Below, one piece after another: positions 43,101 through 51,409 of a DNA stretch of 63,317 nucleotides. Each line of letters begins with the position of its first letter. Positions within the stretch are counted from its first letter, which is position 1. The translations under genes and the position numbers were made by a program. The notes beneath the pieces are model-generated. The model ran no database searches and was not told the origin of the DNA. It saw only the letters and a list, made by a program, of their open reading frames with translations. Source of the stretch: an uncultured bacterium (GTDB lineage Bacteria; Bacteroidota; Bacteroidia; Bacteroidales; Bacteroidaceae); the NCBI GenBank assembly GCA_905216025.1, contig CAJMSE010000020.1, forward strand, positions 1 to 63,317. Reading direction: 5' to 3'.

Positions 43101-43325
43101 GCCCTCCACACCGTTGATCTGCTCCTCAAGCGGAGTAATCACGGAGTTAAGCACCGTCTCGGCATTCGCACCGCTGTAAGAGGCGCGGACCATGATTGTA
43201 GGCGGAGCGATGTCGGGATACTGCTCGATAGGCAGCGACACCAGTCCGATAAAGCCCAGAATGACGATGAATATGGAAATCACCGTCGATAGCACCGGGC
43301 GATCTATAAATCTGTCTAATTTCAT
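40113..43325 (-). CDS. RND multidrug efflux pump, HAE1 family
   Basis: 1070 aa inner-membrane pump with 12 helices and two large periplasmic loops, AcrB/MexF type. It begins M-x-x-x-F-I-D-R-P-V-L-S and has the helix-4 sequence A-I-V-V-D-D-A-I-V-V-V-E-A-V, whose aspartates carry protons. G-x-G motifs and the two-fold repeat are evident, with F-G-L-A-G-A-F-L-F near the second set of helices. Substrates (bile salts, dyes, drugs) cannot be read from sequence. It lies between the adaptor and channel genes. Confidence 0.96.
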   Translation of the reverse strand: MKLDRFIDRPVLSTVISIFIVILGFIGLVSLPIEQYPDIAPPTIMVRASYSGANAETVLNSVITPLEEQINGVEGMTYMTSAATNDGSGSITVYFQQGADADMAQVNVQNRVSQASALLPAEVTRAGVQVMKRQSSTVLIFAITGDPEKYDNKFLGNYADINIIPAIKRVKGVGECQAMGLQSYTMRLWLDPVKMKNHNLMPSDITGVLAQQNIEAAPGKFGEQTDNQYEYTIRYKGRLKTPEEFQNMIITSDTDGRTVRVKDVANVELGGLYYSFKQSVDGQASCMMMVTQTAGSNATQIATDIKKVLAESEKSLPPGVELKVMQDVTEFLNASIDELIKTLFEAFILVFIVVYIFLQDMRSTLIPLIAVPVSLVGTFFFLYVFGFSLNLLTLAALVLAIAIVVDDAIVVVEAVHAKLDLGYKSAVTASKDAMSEISGAIISITLVMAAVFVPVSFLGGTSGTFYREFGVTMAISIVISALNALTLSPALCAILLKPHNADGSERKMSRVDRFHAAFNAAYGKIQNKYQGGVRRIVERPLIAIGAVLVGIAAMAVMMMNTRTGLVPDEDTGTVFVTVATPPGTSLEKTDGVMNQVDNMLKSNPAVSNTLRITGYSFIGGQGSNQGTFIVKLKGFEERNAEEGPLKYVGVHNLGSSMVLGMIYKQTAAIKGAQILAFQPPMVQGFSATNGLTFSMQDRTGGDVNKFFETTQKFLAELNKRPEVSSAMTQYNSKYPQYMMDVDVAKCKQSGIDPSVVLSTMQGYFGGLYASNFNSYGKLYRVMIQAAYEFRGDTKSLENIYVRTKNGMSPIKEYVNLTKIYAPQEIDRFNLFTSINVNASPAEGYSTGDVIKAMEEVAATNLPEGFSYEFSGLTRSEQESSNSTAIIFVLCLTFVYLILSAQYESYVLPLSVILSIPFGLAGAFLFTNLFGKQNDIYMQIALIMLIGLLAKNAILIVEFALERRRTGMAISWSAVLGAAARLRPILMTSLAMIIGLLPLLVPMGAGYNGNMTLGAAAIGGMLIGMLCQIMVVPALFFIFQKLQEKIKPIAFNDDDAHVDSELLQYTRPVDK

Positions 43326-43344
43326 TGTTCTCTAATGATTGTTT

Positions 43345-44547
43345 TTACATTCCCATTGCTTTCTTAAACGCGCTGAGGTCGCCTTGAGCCTCGCCCAGTT
43401 TCTCGGCCTTCTGCAGTTTCTCGGCATACTGTGCCTCGGTGAGCGGCTTGATCTCAGTGCCGTCGGTCAATGCCGACACGCCATAAACGACAACAGTCTG
43501 TCCGGCACTTATACCTTTCTCTATTATATATGTCTTGCCGTCGTTCTCCGGATTAACCTCTACCGGAGTGTACTTGACTTTGTTGTCCTTGCCAACGACA
43601 TACATGAAGAACTTGTCCTGCACCTGTGTCACGGCATCCTGAGGAACAACGATGGCACCGGTCTTCGCCTGCGGTATTACCACCGAGCCCGAACCGCCGC
43701 TTTTAAGCAGATGCTCCGGGTTGCTGAAATCGGCCCTCACCTGCACGGCACCGGTCGAAGCGTCTATCACTCCGCTTATTGCGGCGATGCGCCCCTCATG
43801 TCCGAAGATGCTTCCGTCGGCCAGTTGCAGCTTCACGGCGGGGAAATCCTTGATGGCAGCGGTCATTCCGCCGACAGTCTTCGACAAGTTCATGATGTCC
43901 TTCTCGGTCATTGAGAAATACACCTGCATGGTTTTTATGTCGGCCACAGTTGTCAACGGCTGCTGGATTGACGAGCTTACGAGCGCTCCCACCTTATAGG
44001 GAAGCTCTCCTACCACACCGTCCGCCGGACTCGTGACATAGCAGAAGTCGAGGTTTTGCTTTGCCGACACATATCCGGCCTCGGCCTGCGCGAGGGCTGC
44101 CTGTGCCGATTCGTATGTGTTTGCGGCCGACTGCAGCTCGTAATCTCCTATAACCTTGTTCTCAAACAGTTTCTTACTGTTCTCGTATGTCAGCTTGGCT
44201 GTGTTCAGTTGAGCCTTGGCTGCATTTACCGACGCTTTCGACTGGCGCACGGCAGCGGCGTATGTGACATTGTCTATAACGAAGAGCACCTGTCCCTTGC
44301 GCACTTCCTGACCCTCGTGAACATTTACCTTTGTGATAAATCCGGCCACCTTCGGACGGATTTCCACATCCTGCACGCCTTTGATTGTGGCGGGATATGA
44401 GTTTGACAACATTGCCTGCTGCGGCTGGATTGTCCTTACGGCATACTCATTGTCACCAAAGTTGGGCTTGCCTTTGCTGCCACCGCCACATGAAACAAGC
44501 ATTGTAGCGGCCAAAGCCGTAATGAATAACATCGTTTTCTGTTTCAT
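43345..44547 (-). CDS. RND efflux periplasmic adaptor (AcrA/MexE type)
   Basis: 400 aa lipoprotein: lipobox L-V-S-C with Cys20. Lipoyl-like and hairpin domains are seen in V-E-I-R-P-K-V-A-G-F-I-T-K-V-N-V-H-E-G near residue 65, a long alpha-hairpin (about 95-165) and the C-terminal beta domains with V-V-V-Y-G-V-S-A-L. It heads the adaptor-pump-channel operon, with a promoter about 95 bp upstream. No regulator gene is adjacent. Confidence 0.94.
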   Translation of the reverse strand: MKQKTMLFITALAATMLVSCGGGSKGKPNFGDNEYAVRTIQPQQAMLSNSYPATIKGVQDVEIRPKVAGFITKVNVHEGQEVRKGQVLFVIDNVTYAAAVRQSKASVNAAKAQLNTAKLTYENSKKLFENKVIGDYELQSAANTYESAQAALAQAEAGYVSAKQNLDFCYVTSPADGVVGELPYKVGALVSSSIQQPLTTVADIKTMQVYFSMTEKDIMNLSKTVGGMTAAIKDFPAVKLQLADGSIFGHEGRIAAISGVIDASTGAVQVRADFSNPEHLLKSGGSGSVVIPQAKTGAIVVPQDAVTQVQDKFFMYVVGKDNKVKYTPVEVNPENDGKTYIIEKGISAGQTVVVYGVSALTDGTEIKPLTEAQYAEKLQKAEKLGEAQGDLSAFKKAMGM

Positions 44548-44641
44548 ACCTATTCTTTATATATTGTTTAATTATTATTGTTCCACAACCGTTATCCTCC
44601 ATAAGGAGAAAACTTTTGCGCCTACTTTAGTTTTCGGAGTG

Positions 44642-44671
44642 CAAATATACGCACAATATTATAATAACAAA
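44642..44671 (-). promoter_or_regulatory. Promoter of the RND operon
   Basis: On the minus strand TTTG (44668-44671), 18 bp, then TATATTTG (44642-44649). The leader to the adaptor ATG is close to 90 nt. Confidence 0.65.
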
Positions 44672-44731
44672 ACCCTGCGGGTACATATTTAACAATAATT
44701 ATTCGCAGGTTAAGGATTTCTAACAAAAAGA

Positions 44732-46165
44732 CTAATCGGCAGCCGCCAGCCCCATGCTCACGGCTTTCTCGACCAGCAGACTCATGAGGGGCTCGCGCTC
44801 GTTGGGCACGCGTCCGTCGAGCACTGCGTCTTTCAGTGTCTGCTTCAGTGTTCCAACCTCGCGGCAAGGTCCGAGTCCGAACATTGCCATTATCTCGTTT
44901 CCGTCGATGCACGGCTGAAGGAGCCGCTTGTAGTCCTTTTCCTTAAGGTCGGTGAGCTTTTCGCGGACGATGCGGAAATTCTCGAGAAAGCACTTCTTGC
45001 GAATCTGGTTCTTGCTCGTGATGTCGGCCTCGCAGAGTGTCATGAGGTCGTCGATGTCGTCGCCGGCATCGTTCATCAGGCGGCGCACGGCACTGTCGGT
45101 GACCTCTTCGTCGGCAATGACGATGGGGCGCATGTGCAGGTCTACGAGCTTCTGTACATACTTCATCTTAGCGTCCATGGGTAGCATCAGGCGGCGGAAC
45201 ACCTGCGGCACCATCTTCGCACCTATGAAGTTATGGTTATGGAAGGTCCACCCTATGGCCGGATCCCAGCGCTTGCTGCGCGTCTTGCCCACGTCGTGCA
45301 TGAGCGCGGCCCAGCGCAGCCACAGGTTATCCGACTTGCGGCATACGTTGTCGAGCACCTCGAGCGTATGGTAGAAATTGTTTTTATGAGCCTTTCCGTT
45401 CTTCGTCTCCACGATATCGAGGGCCGAGAGCTCGGGCAGTACGAGCTGAAGCAGGCCGCAGCGCTGAAGGTCCACGAAACCGCGGCTCGGCGTGGCGGTC
45501 ATCATTATCTTGTTCAGCTCATCCTTTATGCGCTCTCCGCTGACAATCTTTATCCTGTCGGCATTGCGCTCAAGGGCACTGAACGTATCTTCCTCGATAA
45601 TGAAATTGAGCTGCGTGGCAAAGCGGATGCAGCGCATCATGCGCAGCGGGTCGTCGGAAAAGGTTATGTCCGGGTCGAGAGGGGTGCAGATGATACGGTC
45701 TTCCAGGTCGTAGATGCCGTCGAACGGGTCTACGAGCTCGCCGAAGCGCGGGGCGTTAAGGCACACCGCCATGGCGTTTATGGTGAAGTCGCGGCGGTTC
45801 TGGTCGTCCTCGAGCGTGCCGTCTTCGACTATCGGCTTGCGCGAGTCGTGGCTGTAGCTCTCCTTCCGCGCACCGACGAACTCCACCTCCATGTCGCCGT
45901 ATTTCACCTGAGCCGTGCCGAAATTACGGAATACAGACAGGCGCGCCTTACGTCCGAGCTCATGCTTAAGCTCTGTTGCCACGGCTATCCCGCTGCCTAC
46001 GACGACCACATCGATGTCGTTCGACGGACGCTCGAGAAACAGGTCGCGCACATATCCGCCCACCACATAGCATTCAACATCGAGCCGGTCTGCCACCGCG
46101 GAAATCCTGTGAAATATGTTCTTATCGAGCGCGGCGGCCAGTTCTTCGTCTGTAAGTATTCTCAT
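44732..46165 (-). CDS. CCA tRNA nucleotidyltransferase with HD domain
   Basis: 477 aa. The N-terminal class II nucleotidyltransferase head has V-V-G-G-Y-V-R-D and the metal motif N-D-I-D-V-V-V near residue 50, then R-R-D-F-T-I-N-A-M-A and R-M-M-R-C-I-R-F. The middle is an HD domain with A-A-L-M-H-D-V-G-K. This set is typical of Bacteroidetes CCA-adding enzymes that complete tRNA 3' ends; poly(A) polymerase activity cannot be excluded from sequence. It is monocistronic, divergent from the lipoprotein gene at 46354. Confidence 0.92.
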   Translation of the reverse strand: MRILTDEELAAALDKNIFHRISAVADRLDVECYVVGGYVRDLFLERPSNDIDVVVVGSGIAVATELKHELGRKARLSVFRNFGTAQVKYGDMEVEFVGARKESYSHDSRKPIVEDGTLEDDQNRRDFTINAMAVCLNAPRFGELVDPFDGIYDLEDRIICTPLDPDITFSDDPLRMMRCIRFATQLNFIIEEDTFSALERNADRIKIVSGERIKDELNKIMMTATPSRGFVDLQRCGLLQLVLPELSALDIVETKNGKAHKNNFYHTLEVLDNVCRKSDNLWLRWAALMHDVGKTRSKRWDPAIGWTFHNHNFIGAKMVPQVFRRLMLPMDAKMKYVQKLVDLHMRPIVIADEEVTDSAVRRLMNDAGDDIDDLMTLCEADITSKNQIRKKCFLENFRIVREKLTDLKEKDYKRLLQPCIDGNEIMAMFGLGPCREVGTLKQTLKDAVLDGRVPNEREPLMSLLVEKAVSMGLAAAD

Positions 46166-46194
46166 CTGTATGTTCTTTTACCTTTTCCGGGCTG

Positions 46195-46202
46195 CAAAGT
46201 TA
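46195..46202 (-). promoter_or_regulatory. -7 box for CCA transferase gene
   Basis: TAACTTTG on the minus strand, 30 bp before the start at 46165. Confidence 0.6.
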
Positions 46203-46300
46203 CTAAAAACAAACGAAGAACAGGGAACGGCGGATAAAGAATTAACACCCGAAAGTAAAGAAATTGGGGTGCTTTTCATTGTTTATCGGGAAAAGATGAT

Positions 46301-46308
46301 TAATTTTG
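46301..46308 (+). promoter_or_regulatory. -7 box for lipoprotein gene
   Basis: TAATTTTG, a full TAnnTTTG match, 46 bp before the ATG at 46354. Confidence 0.55.
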
Positions 46309-46353
46309 CCGCACGTATGACATCAGAATAACGAATAAGACCATCAAGAGATT

Positions 46354-46812
46354 ATGAAACTGAGAACGTTGGTTATACTGCCGGCAATAGCCATAACAGC
46401 AATATGCGGATGCAACAGCGCGCAGAAAGAGGCAGAGAAACTGCTTGAAAGCGCCAACTACGACTTCGTGCACGGACGCTACGACATTGCGCTTGCATCC
46501 ATCGACTCGCTCAGGAAACTATATCCGAATGCCATTGAGGTGCGCAAGCAGGCGCTCGACCTGCAGCAGCGAATATCCCTGAAAAAGGCGCAGGAAGAAG
46601 CAGAAGAGGCAGACAAGATGTATCAGATTGCCAACCGCGACTACGAAGTGATGAAGAAAGCGCTCGAGAGAAGCGGCGGAAACTTCACGCAGGAAGAGGC
46701 CGACGAACTGACAAGACGGAGAATCGAGCGCGACTCGATGAAGATACGCCTCGACACGCAGTTCGCAAAAATCAGATACATACACAGGCGGCAGATGGAG
46801 AAGACAAAGTAA
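46354..46812 (+). CDS. Small predicted lipoprotein, coiled coil
   Basis: 152 aa. The signal peptide ends I-C-G-C with a probable lipidated Cys at about residue 20. The rest is almost all charged helix: one TPR-like helix pair (Y-D-I-A-L-A-S-I-D-S-L-R-K-L-Y-P) and a long coiled coil rich in Glu, Lys and Arg to the C terminus. No family is recognised with certainty. It may be co-transcribed with the next genes, although an 87-bp gap follows. Confidence 0.8.
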   Translation: MKLRTLVILPAIAITAICGCNSAQKEAEKLLESANYDFVHGRYDIALASIDSLRKLYPNAIEVRKQALDLQQRISLKKAQEEAEEADKMYQIANRDYEVMKKALERSGGNFTQEEADELTRRRIERDSMKIRLDTQFAKIRYIHRRQMEKTK

Positions 46813-46899
46813 ACAGCCGCCGGCAAGGCATACATCACCGCAACACCCGACAAATTTTTCCGCGCGCCGACGGCCTGCGGCATACCATACAAGACAATC

Positions 46900-47448
46900 A
46901 TGACAAAAGAAATATCATCTACCGACGAGCAGTTTGAACAGGTAATGGGCGAATGCCGCTCCCTGTTCGTGAAGAAACTGCACGATTACGGAGCCTCATG
47001 GCGCATCCTCAGGCCCTCGTCGCTTACCGACCAGCTCTTCATCAAGGCCAAACGCATACGCAGCTTAGAGATAAAGAAGGTGTCGCGGGTGGGCGACGGC
47101 ATCAGGCCGGAATTCATCGCACTGATAAACTACGGCATCATCGGCCTCATACAGCTTGAGCGCGGATTTGCAGACAACGTGGACATGACAGCTGAGGAGG
47201 CGCTGGAACTGTACGACAGATATGCCGGCGAGGCGCTGGAACTGATGAAAAGGAAAAACCACGACTATGACGAGGCTTGGCGCTCGATGCGGGTCAGCAG
47301 CTACACCGATTTCATACTGACGAAAATCGAGCGCATAAAGGAGATTGAAGATCTCGGCGGAGAGACTATCGCCAGCGAGGGCATCGGTTCCAACTATATG
47401 GACATAATAAACTATGCCGTGTTCGGCGGCATAAAACTGAAGGAATAA
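46900..47448 (+). CDS. DUF1599 protein (two-repeat)
   Basis: 182 aa cytoplasmic protein made of two similar halves: K-L-H-D-Y-G-A-S-W-R-I-L-R-P-S-S-L-T-D then K-N-H-D-Y-D-E-A-W-R-S-M-R-V-S-S-Y-T-D. This double motif is the DUF1599 (nucleotide modification associated domain 1) signature of Bacteroidetes proteins. Its biochemical role is unknown. It ends 6 bp before the DoxX-like gene, a conserved neighbourhood with tpiA. Confidence 0.9.
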   Translation: MTKEISSTDEQFEQVMGECRSLFVKKLHDYGASWRILRPSSLTDQLFIKAKRIRSLEIKKVSRVGDGIRPEFIALINYGIIGLIQLERGFADNVDMTAEEALELYDRYAGEALELMKRKNHDYDEAWRSMRVSSYTDFILTKIERIKEIEDLGGETIASEGIGSNYMDIINYAVFGGIKLKE

Positions 47449-47454
47449 GAGACG

Positions 47455-49512
47455 ATGAGGAAGGCGTCCGTGAACATCTGCCGGCTGCTGCTTGCCGCGA
47501 CATTCATCTTGTCCGGATTTGTCAAGGCTGTCGACCCGGCGGGCACGCAATACAAGATTGCCGACTATGCCGAGGCATTCGGGCTTGCCGGATACTTCCC
47601 TGAGTTCGTCTTCATATCGGCAGCCGTGCTTCTCTCGGCCATGGAGTTCACCATCGGCATAGCGCTGCTGTTCGCCATCAGGCGCAGGCTGACGTCACGG
47701 ATAGTGGCGGCCGTCATGGCCGTGTTCACGCCTTTCACCCTGTGGATAGCGCTGGCAGACCCGGTGAGCGACTGCGGATGCTTCGGCGATGCGGTGAGCC
47801 TGACCAACTGGCAGACGTTCTGGAAGAATGTGGTGTTGCTGTATGCCGCCGTCACAGTATGCCGCAGGCCCGAAGACATCGTCAGGCTGATAAGCAAGAG
47901 CAGCCAGTGGATAGTGATAAACTACACTGTCGTCTTCATCCTCGCTGTGTCGGGATATTCGCTCTATTACCTCCCGCCGTTCGACTTCAGGCCGTATCAC
48001 GTGGGGGCAGACATCAGGAAAGGCATGGAGATGCCTCCGGGAGAGAAGGGCCCGCAGTTCGAGACGACGTTCACGATGGAGAAGGACGGCACGCGAAAGG
48101 AGTTCACCATAGACAACTACCCCGACTCCACATGGACGTTCATCGACAGCAAGACCGTCATGACCGATGAGGGATACGTCCCTCCGATACACGACTTCTC
48201 TATAGTGACGCGCGGCACGGACGAGGACATCACCGACGAGGTGCTCGACGACAAGGGATACACCTTCCTGCTCGTGACCCCGCACATAGAGAAGGCCGAC
48301 GACAGCCGGCTGGACCAGATAAACCTGATGTACGAGTATGCACTCGAGCACGGCCACAGGTTCTACTGCCTGACGGCAAGTCCGGACAAGGCGATAGAGC
48401 GGTGGCGCGACATCACCGGAGCGGAATATCCCTTCTGCACCACTGACGAGACGACGCTGAAGACCGTCATAAGAAGCAATCCCGGCCTGGTGATGCTCAA
48501 AGCGGGTGTGGTGAAGGCCAAATGGAGCAACAACAACCTGCCCGAAGAGGAAGAACTGGAAAGGAGCACGGCGGCCGAACTGGCTGCGGCGGCTGGCGAC
48601 ACGTCGGCCACGAGCAAGGTGCTGTACATCATCCTATGGTATGTGCTGCCGCTCTTCGTGCTCACGCTCGCAGACCGGCTTTGGGCATGGACGCAGTGGG
48701 TGAAGAGGAAGAAGGACTCAAACATAATATATAAACTCTTTAAACGAAAGAAAATGAGAAAGAAAATTGTAGCAGGTAACTGGAAAATGAACATGAACCT
48801 GCAGGACGGTGTGGCTCTGGCTAAGGAGCTGAACGAGACTCTTACGGTAAACAAGCCCAACTGCGGAGTTGTCATCTGCACTCCGTTCATCCACCTGGCA
48901 AGCATCGCCCAGTTCCTCAACCAGGACGTCATCGGCCTCGGTGCCGAGAACTGCGCCGACAAGGAGAAGGGTGCTTACACCGGCGAGGTGTCGGCAGAGA
49001 TGGTCAAGAGCACCGGCGCACAGTATGTAATCCTCGGCCACTCCGAGCGACGCGGCTACTATGGCGAGACTCCCGAGATACTTAAGGAGAAGGTGTTGCT
49101 CGCACTGAAGAACGGCCTGAAGGTCATCTTCTGCATCGGCGAGAGCCTTGAGGAGCGCGAGGCAGACAAGCAGAACGACGTTGTCAAGGCTGAGCTCGAG
49201 GGCAGCGTGTTCAATCTCACTGCCGATGAGTTCAAGAACATCATCATAGCATACGAGCCCATTTGGGCCATCGGCACCGGCAAGACGGCTACTGCAGAGC
49301 AGGCAGAGGAAATCCACGCCTTCATCCGCAGCGTCATAGCCGGCAAGTATGGCAAGGAAGTGGCCGACGACACGACCATCCTCTACGGCGGAAGCTGCAA
49401 GGCAAGCAACGCTCCCGAGCTGTTTGCAAAGCCCGACATCGACGGTGGCCTCATCGGCGGCGCCTCACTGAAGGCGGCCGACTTCAAGGGCATCATCGAT
49501 GCATTCAACTAA
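47455..49512 (+). CDS. BT_3928-like DoxX/MauE membrane protein in frame with triosephosphate isomerase
   Basis: The open frame is 685 codons with no stop between two normally separate genes. Residues 1-433 are a DoxX/MauE-type membrane protein: about four N-terminal helices, D-C-G-C-F-G-D near residue 104, an extracytoplasmic part (about 180-380) and a last helix at about 390-415 followed by a basic W-V-K-R-K-K tail. Residues 434-685 are a complete TpiA. Relatives carry these as adjacent genes (the BT_3928-tpiA order in Bacteroides). Either translation restarts at 48754 or the cell makes a membrane-tethered TpiA; the topology would leave TpiA in the cytoplasm. A sequencing error that removed a stop is also possible. 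Confidence 0.75.
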   Translation: MRKASVNICRLLLAATFILSGFVKAVDPAGTQYKIADYAEAFGLAGYFPEFVFISAAVLLSAMEFTIGIALLFAIRRRLTSRIVAAVMAVFTPFTLWIALADPVSDCGCFGDAVSLTNWQTFWKNVVLLYAAVTVCRRPEDIVRLISKSSQWIVINYTVVFILAVSGYSLYYLPPFDFRPYHVGADIRKGMEMPPGEKGPQFETTFTMEKDGTRKEFTIDNYPDSTWTFIDSKTVMTDEGYVPPIHDFSIVTRGTDEDITDEVLDDKGYTFLLVTPHIEKADDSRLDQINLMYEYALEHGHRFYCLTASPDKAIERWRDITGAEYPFCTTDETTLKTVIRSNPGLVMLKAGVVKAKWSNNNLPEEEELERSTAAELAAAAGDTSATSKVLYIILWYVLPLFVLTLADRLWAWTQWVKRKKDSNIIYKLFKRKKMRKKIVAGNWKMNMNLQDGVALAKELNETLTVNKPNCGVVICTPFIHLASIAQFLNQDVIGLGAENCADKEKGAYTGEVSAEMVKSTGAQYVILGHSERRGYYGETPEILKEKVLLALKNGLKVIFCIGESLEEREADKQNDVVKAELEGSVFNLTADEFKNIIIAYEPIWAIGTGKTATAEQAEEIHAFIRSVIAGKYGKEVADDTTILYGGSCKASNAPELFAKPDIDGGLIGGASLKAADFKGIIDAFN
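48754..49512 (+). CDS. tpiA: Triosephosphate isomerase
   Basis: 252 aa if started at this ATG, the usual TpiA length and N terminus (M-R-K-K-I-V-A-G-N-W-K-M-N). It interconverts dihydroxyacetone phosphate and glyceraldehyde-3-phosphate. Catalytic Lys is in N-W-K-M, His in L-G-H-S-E-R-R, and Glu in A-Y-E-P-I-W-A-I-G-T-G; the phosphate-binding Y-G-G-S and I-G-G-A-S-L close the barrel. Upstream sequence is A-rich (ACGAAAGAAA before ATG), adequate for Bacteroidetes initiation, so separate translation is likely even though the upstream frame reads through. Confidence 0.95.
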   Translation: MRKKIVAGNWKMNMNLQDGVALAKELNETLTVNKPNCGVVICTPFIHLASIAQFLNQDVIGLGAENCADKEKGAYTGEVSAEMVKSTGAQYVILGHSERRGYYGETPEILKEKVLLALKNGLKVIFCIGESLEEREADKQNDVVKAELEGSVFNLTADEFKNIIIAYEPIWAIGTGKTATAEQAEEIHAFIRSVIAGKYGKEVADDTTILYGGSCKASNAPELFAKPDIDGGLIGGASLKAADFKGIIDAFN

Positions 49513-49617
49513 TTGACGGAGACCGGCAGGGAGATGCGAGACGGCCGCAACGGCTGTCTCACGTCTCCCGCACTCCCGTTTCACACTCAAAACAAAAATC
49601 TTCCTGCTTCAACAACC

Positions 49618-50205
49618 ATGCATAAGATTGTCATTATAATACTTCTCTTCTGCCATGCCGTAACGGCCGGTGCACAGACGTTCACCGACAGGCTGCAAAG
49701 AAAGGTGTCCGGACAGGGCACCGTCACGGTGACGCAAGACGCTGCCATAAGCGCTCTGGTCAACGGGCCTAAGACTGCCGCTACAACCGCGCCTAAGGCG
49801 AAGACGCCGGCGGAGGCAGCCCGTAAGGCATCTGCCGACGACAGGAAAGACAGCCGGCCGGCAACCGTGACGCAACGGACAGAGACGGCGGACACCACCG
49901 ACGACGCTCCGGACACGCACAAGAAGGTGATGGCAAACAGCCACAAGGTGACAGGATACAGGGTGCAGGCCTATGCCGGCGGAAACACAAGGCGCGACCG
50001 GCAGGCGGCCGAGCAGGCAGGAAACAAGATAAAGGCCAGCTTCCCCGACGAACCTATATACGTGCATTTCTATGCCCCGCGCTGGATATGCCGCGTAGGT
50101 AACTACCGTACATACGAGGAAGCCCACAGGATGCTGATGGCCATCCAGAAGCTCGGCTACAAGCAGGCATCCATCGTGAAAGGCAAAATAAGCGTACAGT
50201 ATTAG
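49618..50205 (+). CDS. Exported SPOR domain protein
   Basis: 195 aa from the ATG at 49618; an upstream in-frame ATG at 49513 would put 35 odd residues before a clear signal peptide that ends T-A-G-A-Q. A low-complexity Ala/Thr/Lys stretch (about 45-110) leads to a C-terminal SPOR domain (120-195; Y-R-V-Q-A-Y-A-G-G-N, then W-I-C-R-V-G-N-Y-R-T-Y-E-E-A). SPOR domains bind denuded septal peptidoglycan, so a division-site role is likely. It is 3 bp upstream of folE. Confidence 0.88.
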   Translation: MHKIVIIILLFCHAVTAGAQTFTDRLQRKVSGQGTVTVTQDAAISALVNGPKTAATTAPKAKTPAEAARKASADDRKDSRPATVTQRTETADTTDDAPDTHKKVMANSHKVTGYRVQAYAGGNTRRDRQAAEQAGNKIKASFPDEPIYVHFYAPRWICRVGNYRTYEEAHRMLMAIQKLGYKQASIVKGKISVQY

Positions 50206-50208
50206 CGA

Positions 50209-50793
50209 ATGAATCCGGAAACAGAATACCGTGAGGGCCTCGACGAACTGGCCTCACACTATGAGAGCATACTCGGTCTGCTCGGGGAGAATCCCGGGCG
50301 CGAGGGACTGTTGAAAACCCCCATGCGCGTGGCAAAGGCCATGCAGGTGCTGACAAGGGGATACGGCATGGATGCGCACAAGGTGCTCACCGATGCGCTG
50401 TTCAAGGAAGACTACAGCCAGATGGTCATCGTGAAAGACATCGACTTCTTCTCCCTCTGCGAGCATCACATGCTCCCGTTCTACGGCAAGGCCCACGTGG
50501 CATACATCCCGAACGGATATATCACGGGGCTTAGCAAGATTGCCCGCGTGGTAGACATCTTCTCGCACCGCCTCCAGGTGCAGGAGCGCATGACGTCACA
50601 GATAAAGGAATGCATCGAGCAGACCCTCCACCCGCTCGGTGTCATGGTCGTTGTCGAGGCACGGCACATGTGCATGCAGATGCGCGGCGTGGAGAAACAG
50701 AACTCCGTGACGACGACGAGCGACTTCAGCGGAGCCTTCAACCAGGCCAAGACCCGCCAGGAGTTCATGAACCTTATACACAGCAGACAATAA
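50209..50793 (+). CDS. folE: GTP cyclohydrolase I
   Basis: 194 aa. First enzyme of folate synthesis. Zinc ligands and active site are visible: C-E-H-H-M-L-P-F-Y-G near residue 84 and H-M-C-M-Q-M-R-G-V near residue 148, with the family block G-Y-I-T-G-L-S-K-I-A-R-V-V and S-H-R-L-Q-V-Q-E-R-M-T. It follows the SPOR gene by 3 bp, suggesting co-transcription from the tpiA region. Confidence 0.96.
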   Translation: MNPETEYREGLDELASHYESILGLLGENPGREGLLKTPMRVAKAMQVLTRGYGMDAHKVLTDALFKEDYSQMVIVKDIDFFSLCEHHMLPFYGKAHVAYIPNGYITGLSKIARVVDIFSHRLQVQERMTSQIKECIEQTLHPLGVMVVVEARHMCMQMRGVEKQNSVTTTSDFSGAFNQAKTRQEFMNLIHSRQ

Positions 50794-50811
50794 CCTGAAA
50801 TCAAATACGAC

Positions 50812-51387
50812 ATGTATCAGACAGACAGAGGCACATATCAGAAGGAATCATTCGGCCAGCAGTTCTGCCGCAGTTGCCTCGGCAGATTCATCATTGCAGC
50901 CGTTGCCGTGGCGGTAATAGCGTTCATTGCCAGCCTCAGCGTCCCCGCTGACGAGGACATGCTGGCAAAGACGGAAGAAGGCATAAGCCTGTGCATAGAC
51001 GAGAACGCCATTTCCCAAAGCGACAGAATCGACGATGCTGTGCGGAATTTCACTGCCATGTTCACCGGCAGCGACTCCGCCGCGACAGAGCGTAACATGA
51101 CCGACTTCTACCGCTTCAACCGCATAGAGATATACAGACATGCCTTTTACTCCACCGCACGCATCCACAGCAATTTCCACCCGGAAGGCACGCGGGCCTC
51201 TATCGGCATCTTCGGCATGGTGATCCCCACGGTCAGCTACGACGACATCCTCATGCGTGTGCTTCCCATCAGGAAAGAATACAACCAGAGAATCCTCAAT
51301 ATAGAATACGGCAGCGACGATGATTTAGGCAGCAACCCCGACTTCGGAAACACGTACAACACCTACGAAGGCGGCGGCAGCGAATAG
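50812..51387 (+). CDS. Single-pass membrane protein of unknown function
   Basis: 191 aa. An N-terminal basic and Cys-containing segment is followed by one helix at about residues 26-44 (A-V-A-V-A-V-I-A-F) and an extracytoplasmic domain. The domain has F-Y-R-F-N-R-I-E-I-Y-R-H-A-F-Y and G-I-F-G-M-V-I-P-T-V and ends in a Gly/Asp/Asn-rich tail. No family is recognised. It lies 18 bp after folE in the same direction. Confidence 0.7.
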   Translation: MYQTDRGTYQKESFGQQFCRSCLGRFIIAAVAVAVIAFIASLSVPADEDMLAKTEEGISLCIDENAISQSDRIDDAVRNFTAMFTGSDSAATERNMTDFYRFNRIEIYRHAFYSTARIHSNFHPEGTRASIGIFGMVIPTVSYDDILMRVLPIRKEYNQRILNIEYGSDDDLGSNPDFGNTYNTYEGGGSE

Positions 51388-51409
51388 CCCCGCCATCACC
51401 GCCGGCCGC

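Noticed and set aside
49513..49617. N-terminal extension of the SPOR protein
   Set aside because: It would bury the signal peptide that starts at 49618.
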